This document shows, piece after piece, positions 47,031 to 57,910 of a DNA stretch of 64,000 nt (positions are counted from its first letter, which is position 1; each line of letters begins with the position of its first letter). The stretch is from Dromiciops gliroides. Its lineage: Eukaryota; Chordata; Mammalia; Microbiotheria; Microbiotheriidae. The notes under the pieces are model-generated. The model worked only from the letters and a program-made list of their open reading frames with translations. It had not been told where the DNA came from and did not search any database. The position numbers and the translations under genes were made by a program. The stretch covers positions 155,761,544 through 155,825,543 of the forward strand of contig NC_057861.1 of assembly GCF_019393635.1 (NCBI RefSeq), read 5' to 3'.

Positions 47031-47115
47031 TTATATTTTATAAGTGGAGACAACATTTATATATGTAGCTATGTAAAAAGGAGCATCCTTTCAGTATGTA
47101 CTAAAAATTACTAAA
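47031..47115 (+). repeat. L2, right part of the split copy
   Basis: TTATATTTTATAAGTGGAG then ACAACATTTATATATGTAGC continues the L2 text that stops at 43904. It is followed by three ACTAAAAATT units (about 47099-47133). Confidence 0.7.
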
Positions 47116-47160
47116 AATTTCAGTTTACTAAAAATTAGTGCATGTGCACATGTACACATT

Positions 47161-47476
47161 ATTCTTTGTCCTTCATTCTTGAAGAGGACCATGACATTGG
47201 GAGGTGATGTTATGACTTGTAGTGAATTGGATTTATGTGAGGGAAGGCTGTGCAAAGTCACCAACTCTCAAAGTCACTAACTCTCTCCTTCAGAGCCATA
47301 TGAGTCCAGTGGCAAGATATATATTGGGATGACTGGAGATGGCCCCAGATGTTTAAAGCAATTGGAGTTAAGTGACTTACCCAGGGTTATACAGCTAGTG
47401 TCTCAGGTGAGATTTTAACTCAGGTCCTCTCAACTTCAGGGCCAATTCTCTATCTACTTCCCACACCTAGCTGCTG
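47161..47476 (-). repeat. RTE-tailed marsupial SINE, full length, minus
   Basis: Tail CTTTGTCCTTCATTCTTGAA, then GTGATGTTATGACTTG and GAAGGCTGTGCAAAGTCA. The middle reads GGATGACTGGAGATGGCCCC, followed by the CORE and a head at CACACCTAGCTGC. The tail matches the 3' end of the RTE fragment at 22715-23345. Confidence 0.85.
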
Positions 47477-47623
47477 ATGTATACAAACAAACAAACAAAA
47501 AAACCCAAACATTTTTACAAAGCTTAGTATGGGTATGTAGGGTGGGAGTCCTTTTCCTCCTGTCTTCCATATCAAATAATGAATCAATTTATTAAAGCTT
47601 CTTTTTTATGTATTTTCCAATCT

Positions 47624-47753
47624 TTTTTTTTTTTGGTGGGACTTGCCCAGGGTCACACAGCTAGTAAGTTTCAAGTGTCTGAGGCCGGATTTGAACTCAG
47701 GTACTCCTGAATCCAGGGCCAGTGCTTTATCCACTGTGCCACCTAGCTGCCCC
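47624..47753 (-). repeat. WSINE1-like poly-A SINE, minus, small deletion
   Basis: The CORE starts GGTGGGACTTGCCCAGGGTC, lacking the usual GAGGCAATTGGGGTTAAGT stretch. The head is at 47753, and CAATCTTTTTT / CAAATCTTTTTTT flanks suggest a duplication. Confidence 0.85.
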
Positions 47754-48210
47754 CTCAAATCTTTTTTTAATGAATGAAAAGCTACTTTCCTTCTCTTCTC
47801 CCTCTTCCTCACCATTGAAAAATAAAAATAATATTAAAAATACCATTAAACCCCTGTAATAAGTAGGTATAGTCAAGCAAAATAAATTCCCTCATTGTCC
47901 ATGGCCAAATATCTGTTTATCTCTTTATATCAGTCTTTGAGTCTATCAATTCACTGTCTGTCTAGAAGTCTGTAGCATACCCCAGGAATGCTTAAGCTAT
48001 CTCTTTCAGGGTATTTGCATTTGAATAAGAGACTCCTTAAGACTAAAGGTTTTGAAGTATCCCAGGGGAATTTAATCTAAAGGGGGATTTCCTGGGAATA
48101 GTGATAATTATCCATAGTGGTGGAGAAAACCTTAAGTGTTCTACTGGTTATGGCAGCCCAGCAATCCCTACATATATATCATAAATTCATCCACATACTT
48201 ACATGCATAT
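47754..48210. other. Intron, nothing recognised
   Basis: No gene or repeat identified. Confidence 0.4.
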
Positions 48211-48212
48211 TA

Positions 48213-48537
48213 GGGGCAGCTAAAGGGCACAGTGGATAGAGCACTGGCCCTGAGGTTGGGAGGACTTTGAGCTCAAATCTTCCCTCAAACACTTACTAGC
48301 TGATTAGTGACCCTGGGCAAGTTACTTAACCCCAATTACCTTAAACATCCAGGTCCCTCTCCAACTATCCTGATATATATCTTGTCACTGGACCCAGATG
48401 ACTCTGGAGGAGAAAGTGAGGTCAGTGACTTTGCACAGCCCTCCCTCACTTAAATCCAATTCAGTGCAAGTCATAACATCACCTGATGTAATTGTCCTTT
48501 TCCAGAAAGATGGACAAATGGCAACAAGAAACAACTA
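48213..48537 (+). repeat. RTE-tailed marsupial SINE, full length
   Basis: GGGGCAGCTAAAGGGCACAG head, GGCAAGTTACTTAACCCC CORE, ACCCAGATGACTCTGGAGG middle and GTCATAACATCACCTGATGT tail ending in an ACAAC-type terminus. Same family as 47161-47476 in the opposite orientation. Confidence 0.9.
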
Positions 48538-48664
48538 AATGTGCATACATATACACATATATGCATACATATATTGTTACATATATACAAATATACAAAG
48601 ACTGAAAGTTCCTTAAAAGTCTCAGATCACAGCTGGCCCCTCTTTGGATATGGGCTCCTACAAC

Positions 48665-48865
48665 TGAACAGTAAATAGGTTTGATGTAGTAGAAAGAGAA
48701 ATAAACTAGAACTCAGAAAATATAAGTTATAGCACTAGACATATGATATTAGTTAATCACATAACCTTTCTTGGCTTCACTTTCCTTACCTGGAAAAACC
48801 AGAGGTTTGGAATAGATGAACTCCATGGTACTTTCTAGATCAAAAATCCCAACATTCTGTGACAA
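48665..48865 (+). repeat. MIR3-like CORE-SINE
   Basis: TTAGTTAATCACATAACCTT, CTTCACTTTCCTTACCTGG and TGGAATAGATGAACTCCATG. Confidence 0.65.
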
Positions 48866-49564
48866 GAATATCATGGTTCCCAATCAAATAAGTCATCTTT
48901 AGCTCCCTACCTTAGCCTAGAAGAATGCCTTATTTGATTCACTGGTCAAGCAGAGTAAACTCAGGTAATGACATCACCTTATTTCAGGTTATTAACTTTT
49001 AAACTCTTTTATAACCACAAGGATAATTATAAATTAGAAATAATTATCTCTATGGTTATAAAAAATGCCAGCAATCTTTATTTCACTTCAAAGTTAGATT
49101 AACTTGGGTGCTCTAAAATAAATCTCATAACAGTATCAATTGGTCTCATCACTTTGGTGAATCAGCACTACTACTAGGGTAAAGAATAATGTAATAAAGG
49201 CTTCTCTCTGTGGAAGACACCTGTGAATATTCATCAGAATCTTCCTATAGCTCAGATGAGTTTCTCACTAAATAGCACACCTGGGTTTAGCAGTTCAATC
49301 TATGGGTTTGGGGACTTCTGCTGAACAGACTGAATAGAATGCTCATAATTAAAATCTCATTTGAAGAAAATATGTTTAATTGTAGGACAAATTTAGTACT
49401 TATAGGATATAAGTCAAAAGTCATTAGTAATAAGCTTTGGAGCTTTTTACTACTTTTTCTCATATTTAAAAACCAAATGTTTTACAACAAAAATAAAGTA
49501 TATAAAAATACAGACTGTATAGCTTTCATTTTATTCTTAATGCTTTTAGAATAGTCACTTAATA
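48866..49564. other. Intron, nothing recognised
   Basis: No gene or repeat identified. Confidence 0.4.
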
Positions 49565-49935
49565 GTAATTACTTACAGTTATGTAGCAATTTAAACTTTT
49601 CCAGACACCTTTCCTCATAGTAACCATGTGAAATAAGTAATCTAAGTATTATTTCCATATGTTTTTGTGACTCTGATAGAGTGATCTTTTTTTTTTTTTT
49701 TTTGTGAGGCAATTGGCGTTAAGTGACTTGCCCAGGGTCACACAGCTAGTAAATGTTGAGTGTCTGAGGCCGGATTTGAACTCAGGTCCTCCTGACTCCA
49801 GGGCCAGTGCTTTATCCACTTCACCACCTAGCTGCCCCGGGATTCTGATGGAATATATGAGTTGTCCTTAGTCATACAGGTAATAAGTAGCTGATGTGGG
49901 ATTTGAACCCAATTTTCTTGACATTGAACCCTCCT
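49565..49935 (-). repeat. MIR, minus, split by a SINE
   Basis: AGTTATGTAGCAATTTAAAC and CCTCATAGTAACCATGTGAA on the left; GTCATACAGGTAATAAGTAG and GGATTTGAACCCAATTTTC on the right of the insertion. Confidence 0.65.
49686..49838 (-). repeat. WSINE1-like poly-A SINE, minus
   Basis: T-run start, GAGGCAATTGGCGTTAAGTG CORE, head at 49838. Flanks GACTCTGATAGAGTGAT and GATTCTGATGGAATAT form a diverged duplication. Confidence 0.9.
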
Positions 49936-50995
49936 TCACTCTCTAATTTTCATACTAAGGCATTAGTTATCAAGTGAAAAACATTTATCTATCAGTAAAG
50001 AAGACCGTTTTCCATTGTTTTTTATGAGCAATAAACTAAATTCCCATTTAAATTCATTTTTTTACATTGAAGGTTAAATGAAAGAAAATATCTTAATTCA
50101 CATTTGATTAATCTAATTACTCCAAAGTGGTTAGTAGAAAAGAGATTCTTATTCATTATTTAAGGACAGGGAATGTAATAGTCTGAAATGATAGGGAACT
50201 CCCCAAAGCATTTTCACATGTTAAATCATTATTGAACATATCCCTTGAGTACATACCATTTCCTAATATCACATCAAATGTAGAGCACATCAGTGTTACA
50301 GTTGTAAAATGTATAGCTTTAAAGGAAAATTTAGTTTTTGCTTTAAAAACACAGTGGGCTAAATTTTCTTTTCATAACAATTTAGTTTTGTTCTTTTCTG
50401 GAATTTTCCATGAGATTGAGTTAAGTATCTGCATAAGTAGAGTATAATGCATTAGAAAGACAAAGCATTGGTTTACTTTTCTTTCTCAATTCATCTTCCT
50501 TATATGCTGCCAAGGGTAATGAGTAACACCTGACACAAAAATATTGCTCCAGCCTCACTTTTTCTATTGACAATAAAAATCATTTTTACATTATAAGAGT
50601 AATATTTCTGTGCCATCCTGTATTATAGCTGATAAATATGACAAGAAATATTCTTAATAGAAATATACCATACATGCTTTAAACCTAATGCATATACTCT
50701 ATGAATTGGTAGACATGATCAAGGCTTGTTGATACTAATACTCTTTCAGCCAACAGGATCATAAGGCTCACTTGGTTTAGATAAGCTTGGGTTCTCATAT
50801 GATTTACAAACAGATTGTTACTATTCCTATAAGTAAAATCTTTCCAGCCAGGATCTGTACATTACTGGAATAATCTTTGACAATCAAGAGTTGCTTTCAT
50901 GATATGATAATGAATCAAAGAAGGGACTTCTGTAAGTTGTCATAGCATAAATTTAGTCAAAGCAAAGCAAAATGATGCAGTGTAATACATGAACT
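49936..50995. other. Intron, nothing recognised
   Basis: No gene or repeat identified. Confidence 0.4.
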
Positions 50996-50999
50996 GAGA

Positions 51000-51090
51000 C
51001 ATTTGCTTCTATTATAAATTAATTGGTCAAATAAACATTTATTAAGCAAATGCTATGGGACCAGTATTTATGCCTGTAAAAAAGGAGAAC
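51000..51090 (+). repeat. L2 3' fragment
   Basis: CAAATAAACATTTATTAAGC and AAATGCTATGGGACCAG. Confidence 0.5.
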
Positions 51091-51233
51091 ATTTCAGGCA
51101 TGATGTCCATATATTATAAAGGTATAGAAGGAGAAGATGCATCTAGTTTATTGGGAACAACAAGTGGGCCTCTTCCTGGGAGTGTAGAGGGCATGAGAAA
51201 GAGTAATGTATAATTACTTGAGAAGAAAGGCTT

Positions 51234-51475
51234 GAGGAAACTAGGTGGAATGAATAGAATGTCAGGCCTGGAGTCAGGAAGATCTGGGTTCAAATCTGGC
51301 CTCAGACACTTATGAATGACTGGGCAAGTCACTAAACCCTTTATGCATCACTTTCCTCATCTGTAAAATGAGCTGGAGACAGAAATGTCAAATCACTCCA
51401 GGATCTTTGCCAAGAATACCTCAAAAAGGGTCATTAAGAGTCAGACATGGCAGAAAAACAACTAAACAACAAATG
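51234..51475 (+). repeat. BovB-tailed marsupial SINE, full length
   Basis: CTAGGTGGAATGAATAGAAT head, TGACTGGGCAAGTCACTAAA CORE, AATGAGCTGGAGACAGAAAT and CACTCCAGGATCTTTGCC, then the BovB-type AAGAGTCAGACATGGCAG and an ACAACTAAACAACAA end. Confidence 0.9.
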
Positions 51476-51580
51476 CCTCTAAAGATCTTAACTACTGTAG
51501 CAAGTAAAACTATATGTGGTGGCCCTATTACTGTCCCAAGTGTAGTGAAAATTAGCTGGGGTTTCTAATAATTTTGTTAC

Positions 51581-52010
51581 TGAAAAATTAGAGGTTACTC
51601 CACCAGTTTGGGGGCATTAAGCATTTATTAAAGTATATTAAATATTAGTAAAGAGAGCACACATGGCTCTGAAAGATAGGAAAGCCTAGCTAGGAAATAG
51701 AAGAGAGAGAAGAGAGAAAATGGGGAACTCTAGAGAGTTACATCTGCTCTTACCAAGTTCCTGGGCCAAAAAAGAGTTCTGCAATCTTGCTGAGGGAAGG
51801 AGCAGAGCCTGCCTTTAAACTTTGTTCAAAGCTAATTGTCTAGCATCACTCAAATCTATTGGTTCACTGCATGCACAGTCGTGCTGAGGTCAGAGAACAG
51901 ATCCTCTGGTGGGAAGAAGGCTTTCCAGTAGGTGTGGTTTTGAATGAGGTAACTTCCTGACTCTGGGCTGACCTTAAGAAAGGTCAGGCCAGGCTCTCTC
52001 AGCACCCCCT
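51581..52010 (-). repeat. LTR-like element, minus
   Basis: About 0.43 kb. On the minus strand it begins near TGCTGAGAGAGCCTGG and has AATAAA (minus reading of 51623-51628) shortly before its end CTCTAATTTTTCA. It resembles an ERV LTR and has no coding sequence beside it. Edges and family are uncertain; AATAAT-rich text on both sides blurs any duplication. Confidence 0.5.
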
Positions 52011-52034
52011 ATTATTAATAATTTGCTCACACTA

Positions 52035-52545
52035 CCAAAGAAGAGTTGATATTATATTGTAAAATCAGGATCATGGCTTATTGAAGCTTTGTAGGAAGGG
52101 TAGTAATACAACCACATCAGACCTTTAGGTGGATTAGTTTTTTTGCTATTTTGAGGATGGATTAGGAAGGGGAAGAATTTTGCTATAGTCGTGGTGAGAA
52201 TTGATAAGTGCCTGACCTGGGGTCCTTATAGTATGACTGGATCACATAGAGGCATGAGATCTTGAGAAGATAAAACTTAGCAACTGATTTGATATGGGGG
52301 AAGAGAGGCAAGTTAGGTGGTAAAAGAGTCAAGGATGGCACCTAGATTGCAAAACTGGGTGATTTGTAAGAGTTGTGGTACCCCCAACCCAAATAGGGAA
52401 TTTAGGAGAAGGGACTGGTTTAGAGAGAACAATAACCCATTTGAATCTGAGATACTTATGGGGACGTTCATGTACAAATGTGCAACAGGTAGTTGGAGAT
52501 ATGGAGTTGGAGCTCAGGAAAGGGAGTTAAGTTAAACATTACTTG
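52035..52545 (+). repeat. L2 middle segment
   Basis: AACTTAGCAACTGATTTGAT, GAGTCAAGGATGGCACCTAG, CTGGGTGATTTGTAAGAG and TAGTTGGAGATATGGAGTTG are in the L2 order and continue where the 25780-26420 copy stops. Confidence 0.6.
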
Positions 52546-52800
52546 TCTTTAAATTTAGGTTATTTGAATAAAAGGGAGCTTTAGAGTACTGAAAATAAAA
52601 AGAAATAATATCTTTTCCAAAAACCTAAACATTGAACTAAACAAACATAAGATACTGCCATATAAATAGGAATATGAATGTAGGAATCACCAATAGTACC
52701 ATATGTATTACTGCCTACAGTACTTTAAATTTTATAGACAACTTTACATACATTGCCTCACTTCTCATATTTCTGTTGAGTAGGAAGCATGAGCATCTTG
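52546..52800. other. Intron, nothing recognised
   Basis: No gene or repeat identified. Confidence 0.4.
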
Positions 52801-52804
52801 GGGA

Positions 52805-53050
52805 GGGAGGTGTTAGTGGAGAGTGTTGGGACTGAAGTCAGGAAGACCTGAGTTCAAATTTGGCTGCAGACACTTACAGGCTACATTAACCTCACCAAGT
52901 CATGTAATCCCTGTGTGACTTTGTTTCCTCATGGGTAAAATGGGGATTACAATAGCACCTAATGCCCACAATTACTGGGAGGATTAAATGAGATGATATT
53001 TGTATAGTTGTTTTGTAAACCTTAAAGTGCTACATAAATGCTGGACATTA
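52805..53050 (+). repeat. MIR/THER1-like CORE-SINE, nearly full length
   Basis: GAAGTCAGGAAGACCTGAGT, TGGGTAAAATGGGGATTACA, GGGAGGATTAAATGAGATGA and ACCTTAAAGTGCTACATAAA. Confidence 0.85.
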
Positions 53051-53119
53051 TTAATATTTTCATTATTGAAATGACAGAAATGATCCTCAGAGTCACATGA
53101 CAGTTTAGGCATTTTTCAT

Positions 53120-53315
53120 AGGATCATAAACAAAGTAGGAAGAGGCTTGAGAGGCAATTGGTTCCAACCCTCTCATTTACAGTTGAGGAAACTGATGGCT
53201 GGAGCAATTAAATAAATTGTTTAAGGTCACACAGGCACCAGGTGGCTATGGTGAGTTTTGAATCAAGGTTCTTTCATACCAGAACCAGCACTCTGGTTGC
53301 AATTAAGGTCTTTTA
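53120..53315 (-). repeat. MIR3-like CORE-SINE, minus
   Basis: AGGATCATAAACAAAGTAGG, TGAGGAAACTGATGGCTGG, AGGTCACACAGGCACCAGG and CAGAACCAGCACTCTGG. Confidence 0.75.
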
Positions 53316-54485
53316 CCCCGCATATTGTCTTTGAAAGGTCTTATTAAAATATCCAAACTGCATTTGTAAAATCCAGTTGATGTGTGTGTGTGTTTTCCTA
53401 TAACGACACTGATGGTGTTCTTAAGTCTTTAATGTAACTTTTTCAAATCTCTTAAAGGTTTATTTTTATATTTTATCTGTAGACTGTTGTAGCTAGAAGA
53501 GACTTTAGGAATCATCTGGTTTAGCCCTTTCATTTTACTGAGAACTTTAATTGTTTATAACAATTTCCTTTTAATTAGGTTCAAGCACTAAACCTTAGAA
53601 ATTATTAATAGACCTTACTAAAGAGAACAGGTATGAGCATTTTCATAAAAGCAGTTGTCAGTGCCTGCCTGGAGTTGGGAATTTCTTTGGAACTCTCTAA
53701 TTCCTACCATATGCAATGGTAGCAGCAATATTTGGCAGTTGCTGATTTTACAAGGAGGCTACAGTGTCAAATTCTCATCTTGTGTGACTATGTGGGAGGA
53801 TTCCCATCTTGGCAAAGAAGAAAATAAGCCTTACAATGTTTACATTTTTATTTTCACAGCAGCATTATTTATGATGCTGGCAGGATTCTTATTTAGCTAC
53901 TGTAACTTCAAGCCCTAATAGGGCTGCTCCAATAATTCACTTTAATATATCAAATCTTGGTTTTAGGTTTTTAAGAATTATCTACAAAGCAAAATCAATG
54001 GAATACTGAAATTTAATCTGATCTATTCTTGCAACTAGAAACAGGAATCCCTTAACCTTCCCAAGAATAATGTCTTATTCTTAAAGATCTCTAGGAAGGA
54101 AATTCTGCAGCTTTTTCCAAAACTGGTTTCAAAATTTAACAAATTTTGTTAGTTAGAGAAACCATTTTTCTTTCCCATAATTTATTTTGTTGTTCTCTAT
54201 TCTTCTCAACAAAAGTAGGAGTACTTTCTCCCACTTGAAAAAAAAATCCTGGAATACACTCTGCTATATTGGTTTACTTGGTAATAATGTTACATGACTT
54301 GATTATTCAAATGAAACACAAAATAAGTCAACATTGTGATGTGGCCATTAAAAAACTAATGGGATCTTAGGTTTTATTAAGAGTGTCACAATGTCAAGCA
54401 TTACAGAAATGATAGTCCTGTTTTCCTCTTTCTTGATGAGACTATATCTATAGGTCTGTGTTTGGCTCTTGGACCATATTTAAAG
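53316..54485. other. Intron, little recognised
   Basis: A short L3-type scrap lies near 53485-53525. The open frame at 53655-53918 (87 codons, one hydrophobic C-terminal stretch) matches no family I know and is probably chance. Confidence 0.4.
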
Positions 54486-54489
54486 GACA

Positions 54490-54670
54490 CTAATGGGCTG
54501 TAGGATATCAATTGCAGTCCTTCTGGATCATAAGTTGAAGAAATTTGGGGTGTTTGGCCTGGTGAAGAGAAAATTTGGTGGGGTGAAGAGGAAGTCGTGA
54601 TAATTGATTTTAAGAATTTGAAGAGTTGTCATGGTGAAAAGGAGATTCTTAAGAATGTGTTGAATGAGAT
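54490..54670 (-). repeat. L3/CR1 3' region, minus
   Basis: GGTGTTTGGCCTGGTGAAGA, GAATTTGAAGAGTTGTCATG and GTGAAAAGGAGATTCTTAAG are the reverse of the motifs in the 55300 copy. Confidence 0.65.
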
Positions 54671-54796
54671 GACCTCAGGTATTGTTTCTTTTCTATAATT
54701 TTGTTAAATCATGTTCTACTATAATGCTTGACCATTGTTCTCTTATATTTTGTCTAGTCAGCCATTTTCCATCATTTGCCCACAAGTTATGGGGTG

Positions 54797-54847
54797 TGTG
54801 TATGTGTGTGTGTGTGTGTGTTGTGTGTGTGTGTGTGTGTGTGTGTT
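54797..54847. repeat. (GT)n microsatellite
   Basis: Two GT runs separated by a single TTG. Confidence 0.95.
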
Positions 54848-54874
54848 TAAGGTAGTTCATATTGAAGAAGATAA

Positions 54875-55095
54875 TGTGGTTAACAGGATTTTAAGTTTAC
54901 AAGACACTTTGTATACACTATTTCCATTGAAACTCATGACAACTCTGTGATATAGGTATGATAGGTGTCATCATTTCCATTTTACTGATAATGAAACTGA
55001 GTTGCAGAGAATGCTTGTGATTTTTACCATGAACGTGCAGCTATTCATTACCAGAGGAATGACTCAAACTCAGTTCACTCTTGACACCTCCTCAA
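54875..55095 (-). repeat. MIR, minus
   Basis: CAAGACACTTTGTATACACT, TGACAACTCTGTGATATAGG and TGATAATGAAACTGAGTTGC. Confidence 0.65.
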
Positions 55096-55299
55096 GTGTA
55101 TTTCCCACTATAGCATACTGTCTCAAGAATTCTTCCCCTCCCCCACTCCTGCCCTCTACAATGAAGAATTCTCCTTATAATATTACCAAGGAGGTCTTGA
55201 TGGCCTCCAGAGGCAAAGGAGTTATCATTCAGGGCAGCTTTTAAAAAGTTCTAATTGTTAATAAAATTTTTTCTCTTTATATTGAATCTAAATCAACAT

Positions 55300-55900
55300 C
55301 TCCCCAAACTATTTTTGCCCTCTGTGACAAAGCAGATCAAGTTTCACCCCATTTCCATGTGAAAGGTCTCAAAAACTTGAAGACAGACACAAGATAGTCT
55401 CCCTGTCTTCTATTTTCCAAGCTAATCATCACCAGTTCCTACAACTCATTGCCAGATATAATCTTTAGAGCTTTCACTATCATAGTCATGCTATTACAAC
55501 TTTGTATATATCTGATTGTTAGAATTTTTTCCTATAAATATATCTACATCTTCCTCTTTTCAACTGTCATTCATTGTTCCCAGTTCCAACTGTTAGAGCC
55601 TAGCAGGTCAAGTCTAATTAGTTTTCCACACAATATTCCCTTATGTACTTAAAGATAGCAGTTATATTGCCTCAAGTTTTCATTTTTCTATTGTAGAAAT
55701 TCTCAATTACTCCAGTTATTTCTTTTTTGGCTTTATCTTTATATCCCTACCATCCAGGTCTTCTTCCTTTGGAGAAATTCAGGTTTTCAATATTCTTAAA
55801 TTATATGGCACAGATTTAACAAAAGACTCAGGAATAAACCTTACCAGGACAGAACATCATTTCCCTCATTCTGGGTACTATGAGTCTCTTGACTCATCCT
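55300..55900 (+). repeat. L3/CR1 3' region, two blocks
   Basis: GTGAAAGGTCTCAAAAACTT, GAAGACAGACACAAGATAGT and CAAGCTAATCATCACCAGTT. The same theme recurs at 55625-55690 (CCCTTATGTACTTAAAGATA). The upstream ACAAAGCAGATCAAGTTTC fits too. Confidence 0.6.
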
Positions 55901-56335
55901 AAAGAATCATTACCTTTTGTAGTAGCTGATTGATCAATCTTAGGGTAGGTGTTCATCATGAAATTTGAGGGACAATGAGGAAAGAACCATTTCATTGACA
56001 GAAATTCAAACTCTATAATAAATTTGTCATAAATACAGTCATTACCAAGTTATTCTTTTTGTCTAAGACACTTTCTCTCTCATTAAGAATTTCCATACTG
56101 TGTGACATCTCATTAAATCACCTAGCAGAGCCTTACAAATGAGCCATATTGAAAAGGATATTTTGATTTTGGTAGAGAAAGGTGAGATGGGATGTGTAAA
56201 TATAGCCTGAGAAGCTCTCACTACAGTATTCTCATTGGTTATATTATATAGCTATAAAGTACTGGGCAAATTGGAGTGGCATATGAAGAGAATGTGGAAG
56301 AGCTGACATGGAAGGACTGAAGATTTATATATTTC
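55901..56335. other. Intron, nothing recognised
   Basis: No gene or repeat identified. Confidence 0.4.
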
Positions 56336-56465
56336 TAGGTTGATTTCTTCATTCAAAAAGTATTCACTAAGTACCTATTGTGTGCAGAATGCTATCATGG
56401 GAAATCATCAAAGCTTTATCTATTAGGCAGTGATGAGCTTGTAAAGCTTTAAAAAAATAAGTTGC
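56336..56465 (+). repeat. L2 fragment
   Basis: TATTCACTAAGTACCTATTG then TGTGCAGAATGCTATCATGG. Confidence 0.5.
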
Positions 56466-56669
56466 TATTGATATCTTATGTTTTTTTTAATCATCTAGAT
56501 TTCTTCTCATATCTCCTCCTCTCCCCTTTCTAGGGAGCCACCCTTAAAAAAGAATTAGGAGAAAAAGGAAGAAGAAATACTGTAGGTAGGGAACAAAATA
56601 TGCTTATGTTTCTTGGTCTGCCCAACACTGACAAATAGTTTTTACTAGAGAACTACAAATCCTTCTTTT

Positions 56670-56860
56670 GACCCCATCTCTATATGTAACCCTAGCCAAG
56701 TCATTTTAATCTTTCATTGCTTGAGACAACATTCTGGCTTTAAGTCACTGAGCTGTTCCTGCTCTCCCTTGGTGGAAGGATTTTTCTCACTTAGATTTTA
56801 CTATCAATGAAATAACAAGTCTAGACCAAAGAAATATCATCATTGTTTTTCTATGAGTTA
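56670..56860 (+). repeat. CORE-SINE with unusual tail
   Basis: CTAGCCAAGTCATTTTAATC, TTTAAGTCACTGAGCTGTTC, CCTTGGTGGAAGGATTTTTC and CTATCAATGAAATAACAAGT. The same tail type seems present near 32440-32490. Confidence 0.5.
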
Positions 56861-57420
56861 TACTGGCTATCTCTGACCTATAAAAGAAAGGAAGAAGTAG
56901 AAGCCAAGACTTTTTACACACATGATTACAAGTGAAAAGAAGCAAAGCAAAAAAATAAAAGGAAAGGAGGAGAAACATTCTCATTCAGCACTGGGGAATG
57001 CATCAGCGTTATGGCTTGGATTTGTCTTGGGTTCCTGAAAACATTTCAAGTTCAATCTATCCATTCTTTAGTGTGCATTTTCTCTTTCTTTCCTTCTCCA
57101 CTTTCAGACTGGAATGGAGACCGATTATTTTTCCCTTTCCTCAGTTTCTTGGTGCATAACTCCTGAAAATGATTAGCTAACCTATCCCAAACAAGAAATG
57201 ATAAAAATAGGTCTGTGAAACTTCAATAATCACTACCTAATTGGGCCTGGAAGGACCAGTAGAGTTTGAGAGACAATAGGCAGAATTTTTTTTTTTAAAT
57301 GTTCATGGGTCATACTGATGCAGGCTGGCAACACATTAACAAGTAACTAAGGAAAAGGAAACATTAGTCTACAAAGATACAGTGAAAAGCTAGGTTTGGT
57401 ATCAGAGCACTTGGGTTTGA
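56861..57420. other. Intron, nothing recognised
   Basis: No gene or repeat identified. Confidence 0.4.
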
Positions 57421-57425
57421 ATCTC

Positions 57426-57590
57426 TGTGTGTGTGCATGTGTGTGTGTGTGTGTGTGTGTGTATACATACACATATATACACACACGCATATATATTCAT
57501 GTGTACATATACGTTATACATATATCTGTATATATGTGTATTTACACATATGCAGACATACACGCACACACACACACACACACACACAAA
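57426..57590. repeat. GT ... CA inverted microsatellite
   Basis: A GT run (about 57438-57462) and a CA run (about 57563-57588) flank TA/CA-rich spacer and are mutually complementary. Reading frames through it are artefacts. Confidence 0.9.
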
Positions 57591-57619
57591 CTCTCTGAGA
57601 CAGCTCTAATGGCCTTTTT

Positions 57620-57910
57620 ACTCTTCCTTGCGTATGACACTCATCTCCTGATTCCACACTTTTTCCACTGGCTTGCCCTTGTGCCTGGAATTTTTTCCCT
57701 CTTTATTTCTGCTTCATAGCTTCCCTTGATTCCTTTAAAACTCAGGTACATTCCACCTTCCCCCAGAGATCTTTCCAAGTACTCAGTCATTGCTAAGGTC
57801 CTCACTCTAGGATTATCTCCTATATAAACTGTAATAACTTTTATGCATATAGTAGTTTGCATATTATATCCCCCATGAGAATGTGAGATTCTTGAAAGCA
57901 TGAACTGTGT
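57620..57910 (+). repeat. L2 3' region
   Basis: CCCTTGTGCCTGGAATTTTT, TTTAAAACTCAGGTACATTC, CACCTTCCCCCAGAGATC and AGAATGTGAGATTCTTGAAA follow the L2 order. Confidence 0.8.

Noticed and set aside
46590..47114. 174-codon plus-strand open frame
   Set aside because: It is the antisense of the HAL1-like leader; the coding signal (ORF1) is on the other strand and the frame has no domain.
53655..53918. 87-codon frame with a possible C-terminal membrane segment
   Set aside because: No family resemblance, no splice or promoter context, and length is within chance for AT-rich DNA.
57396..57719. 107-codon frame with Cys-Val and His-Thr repeats
   Set aside because: It reads the GT/CA microsatellites and then an L2 fragment.
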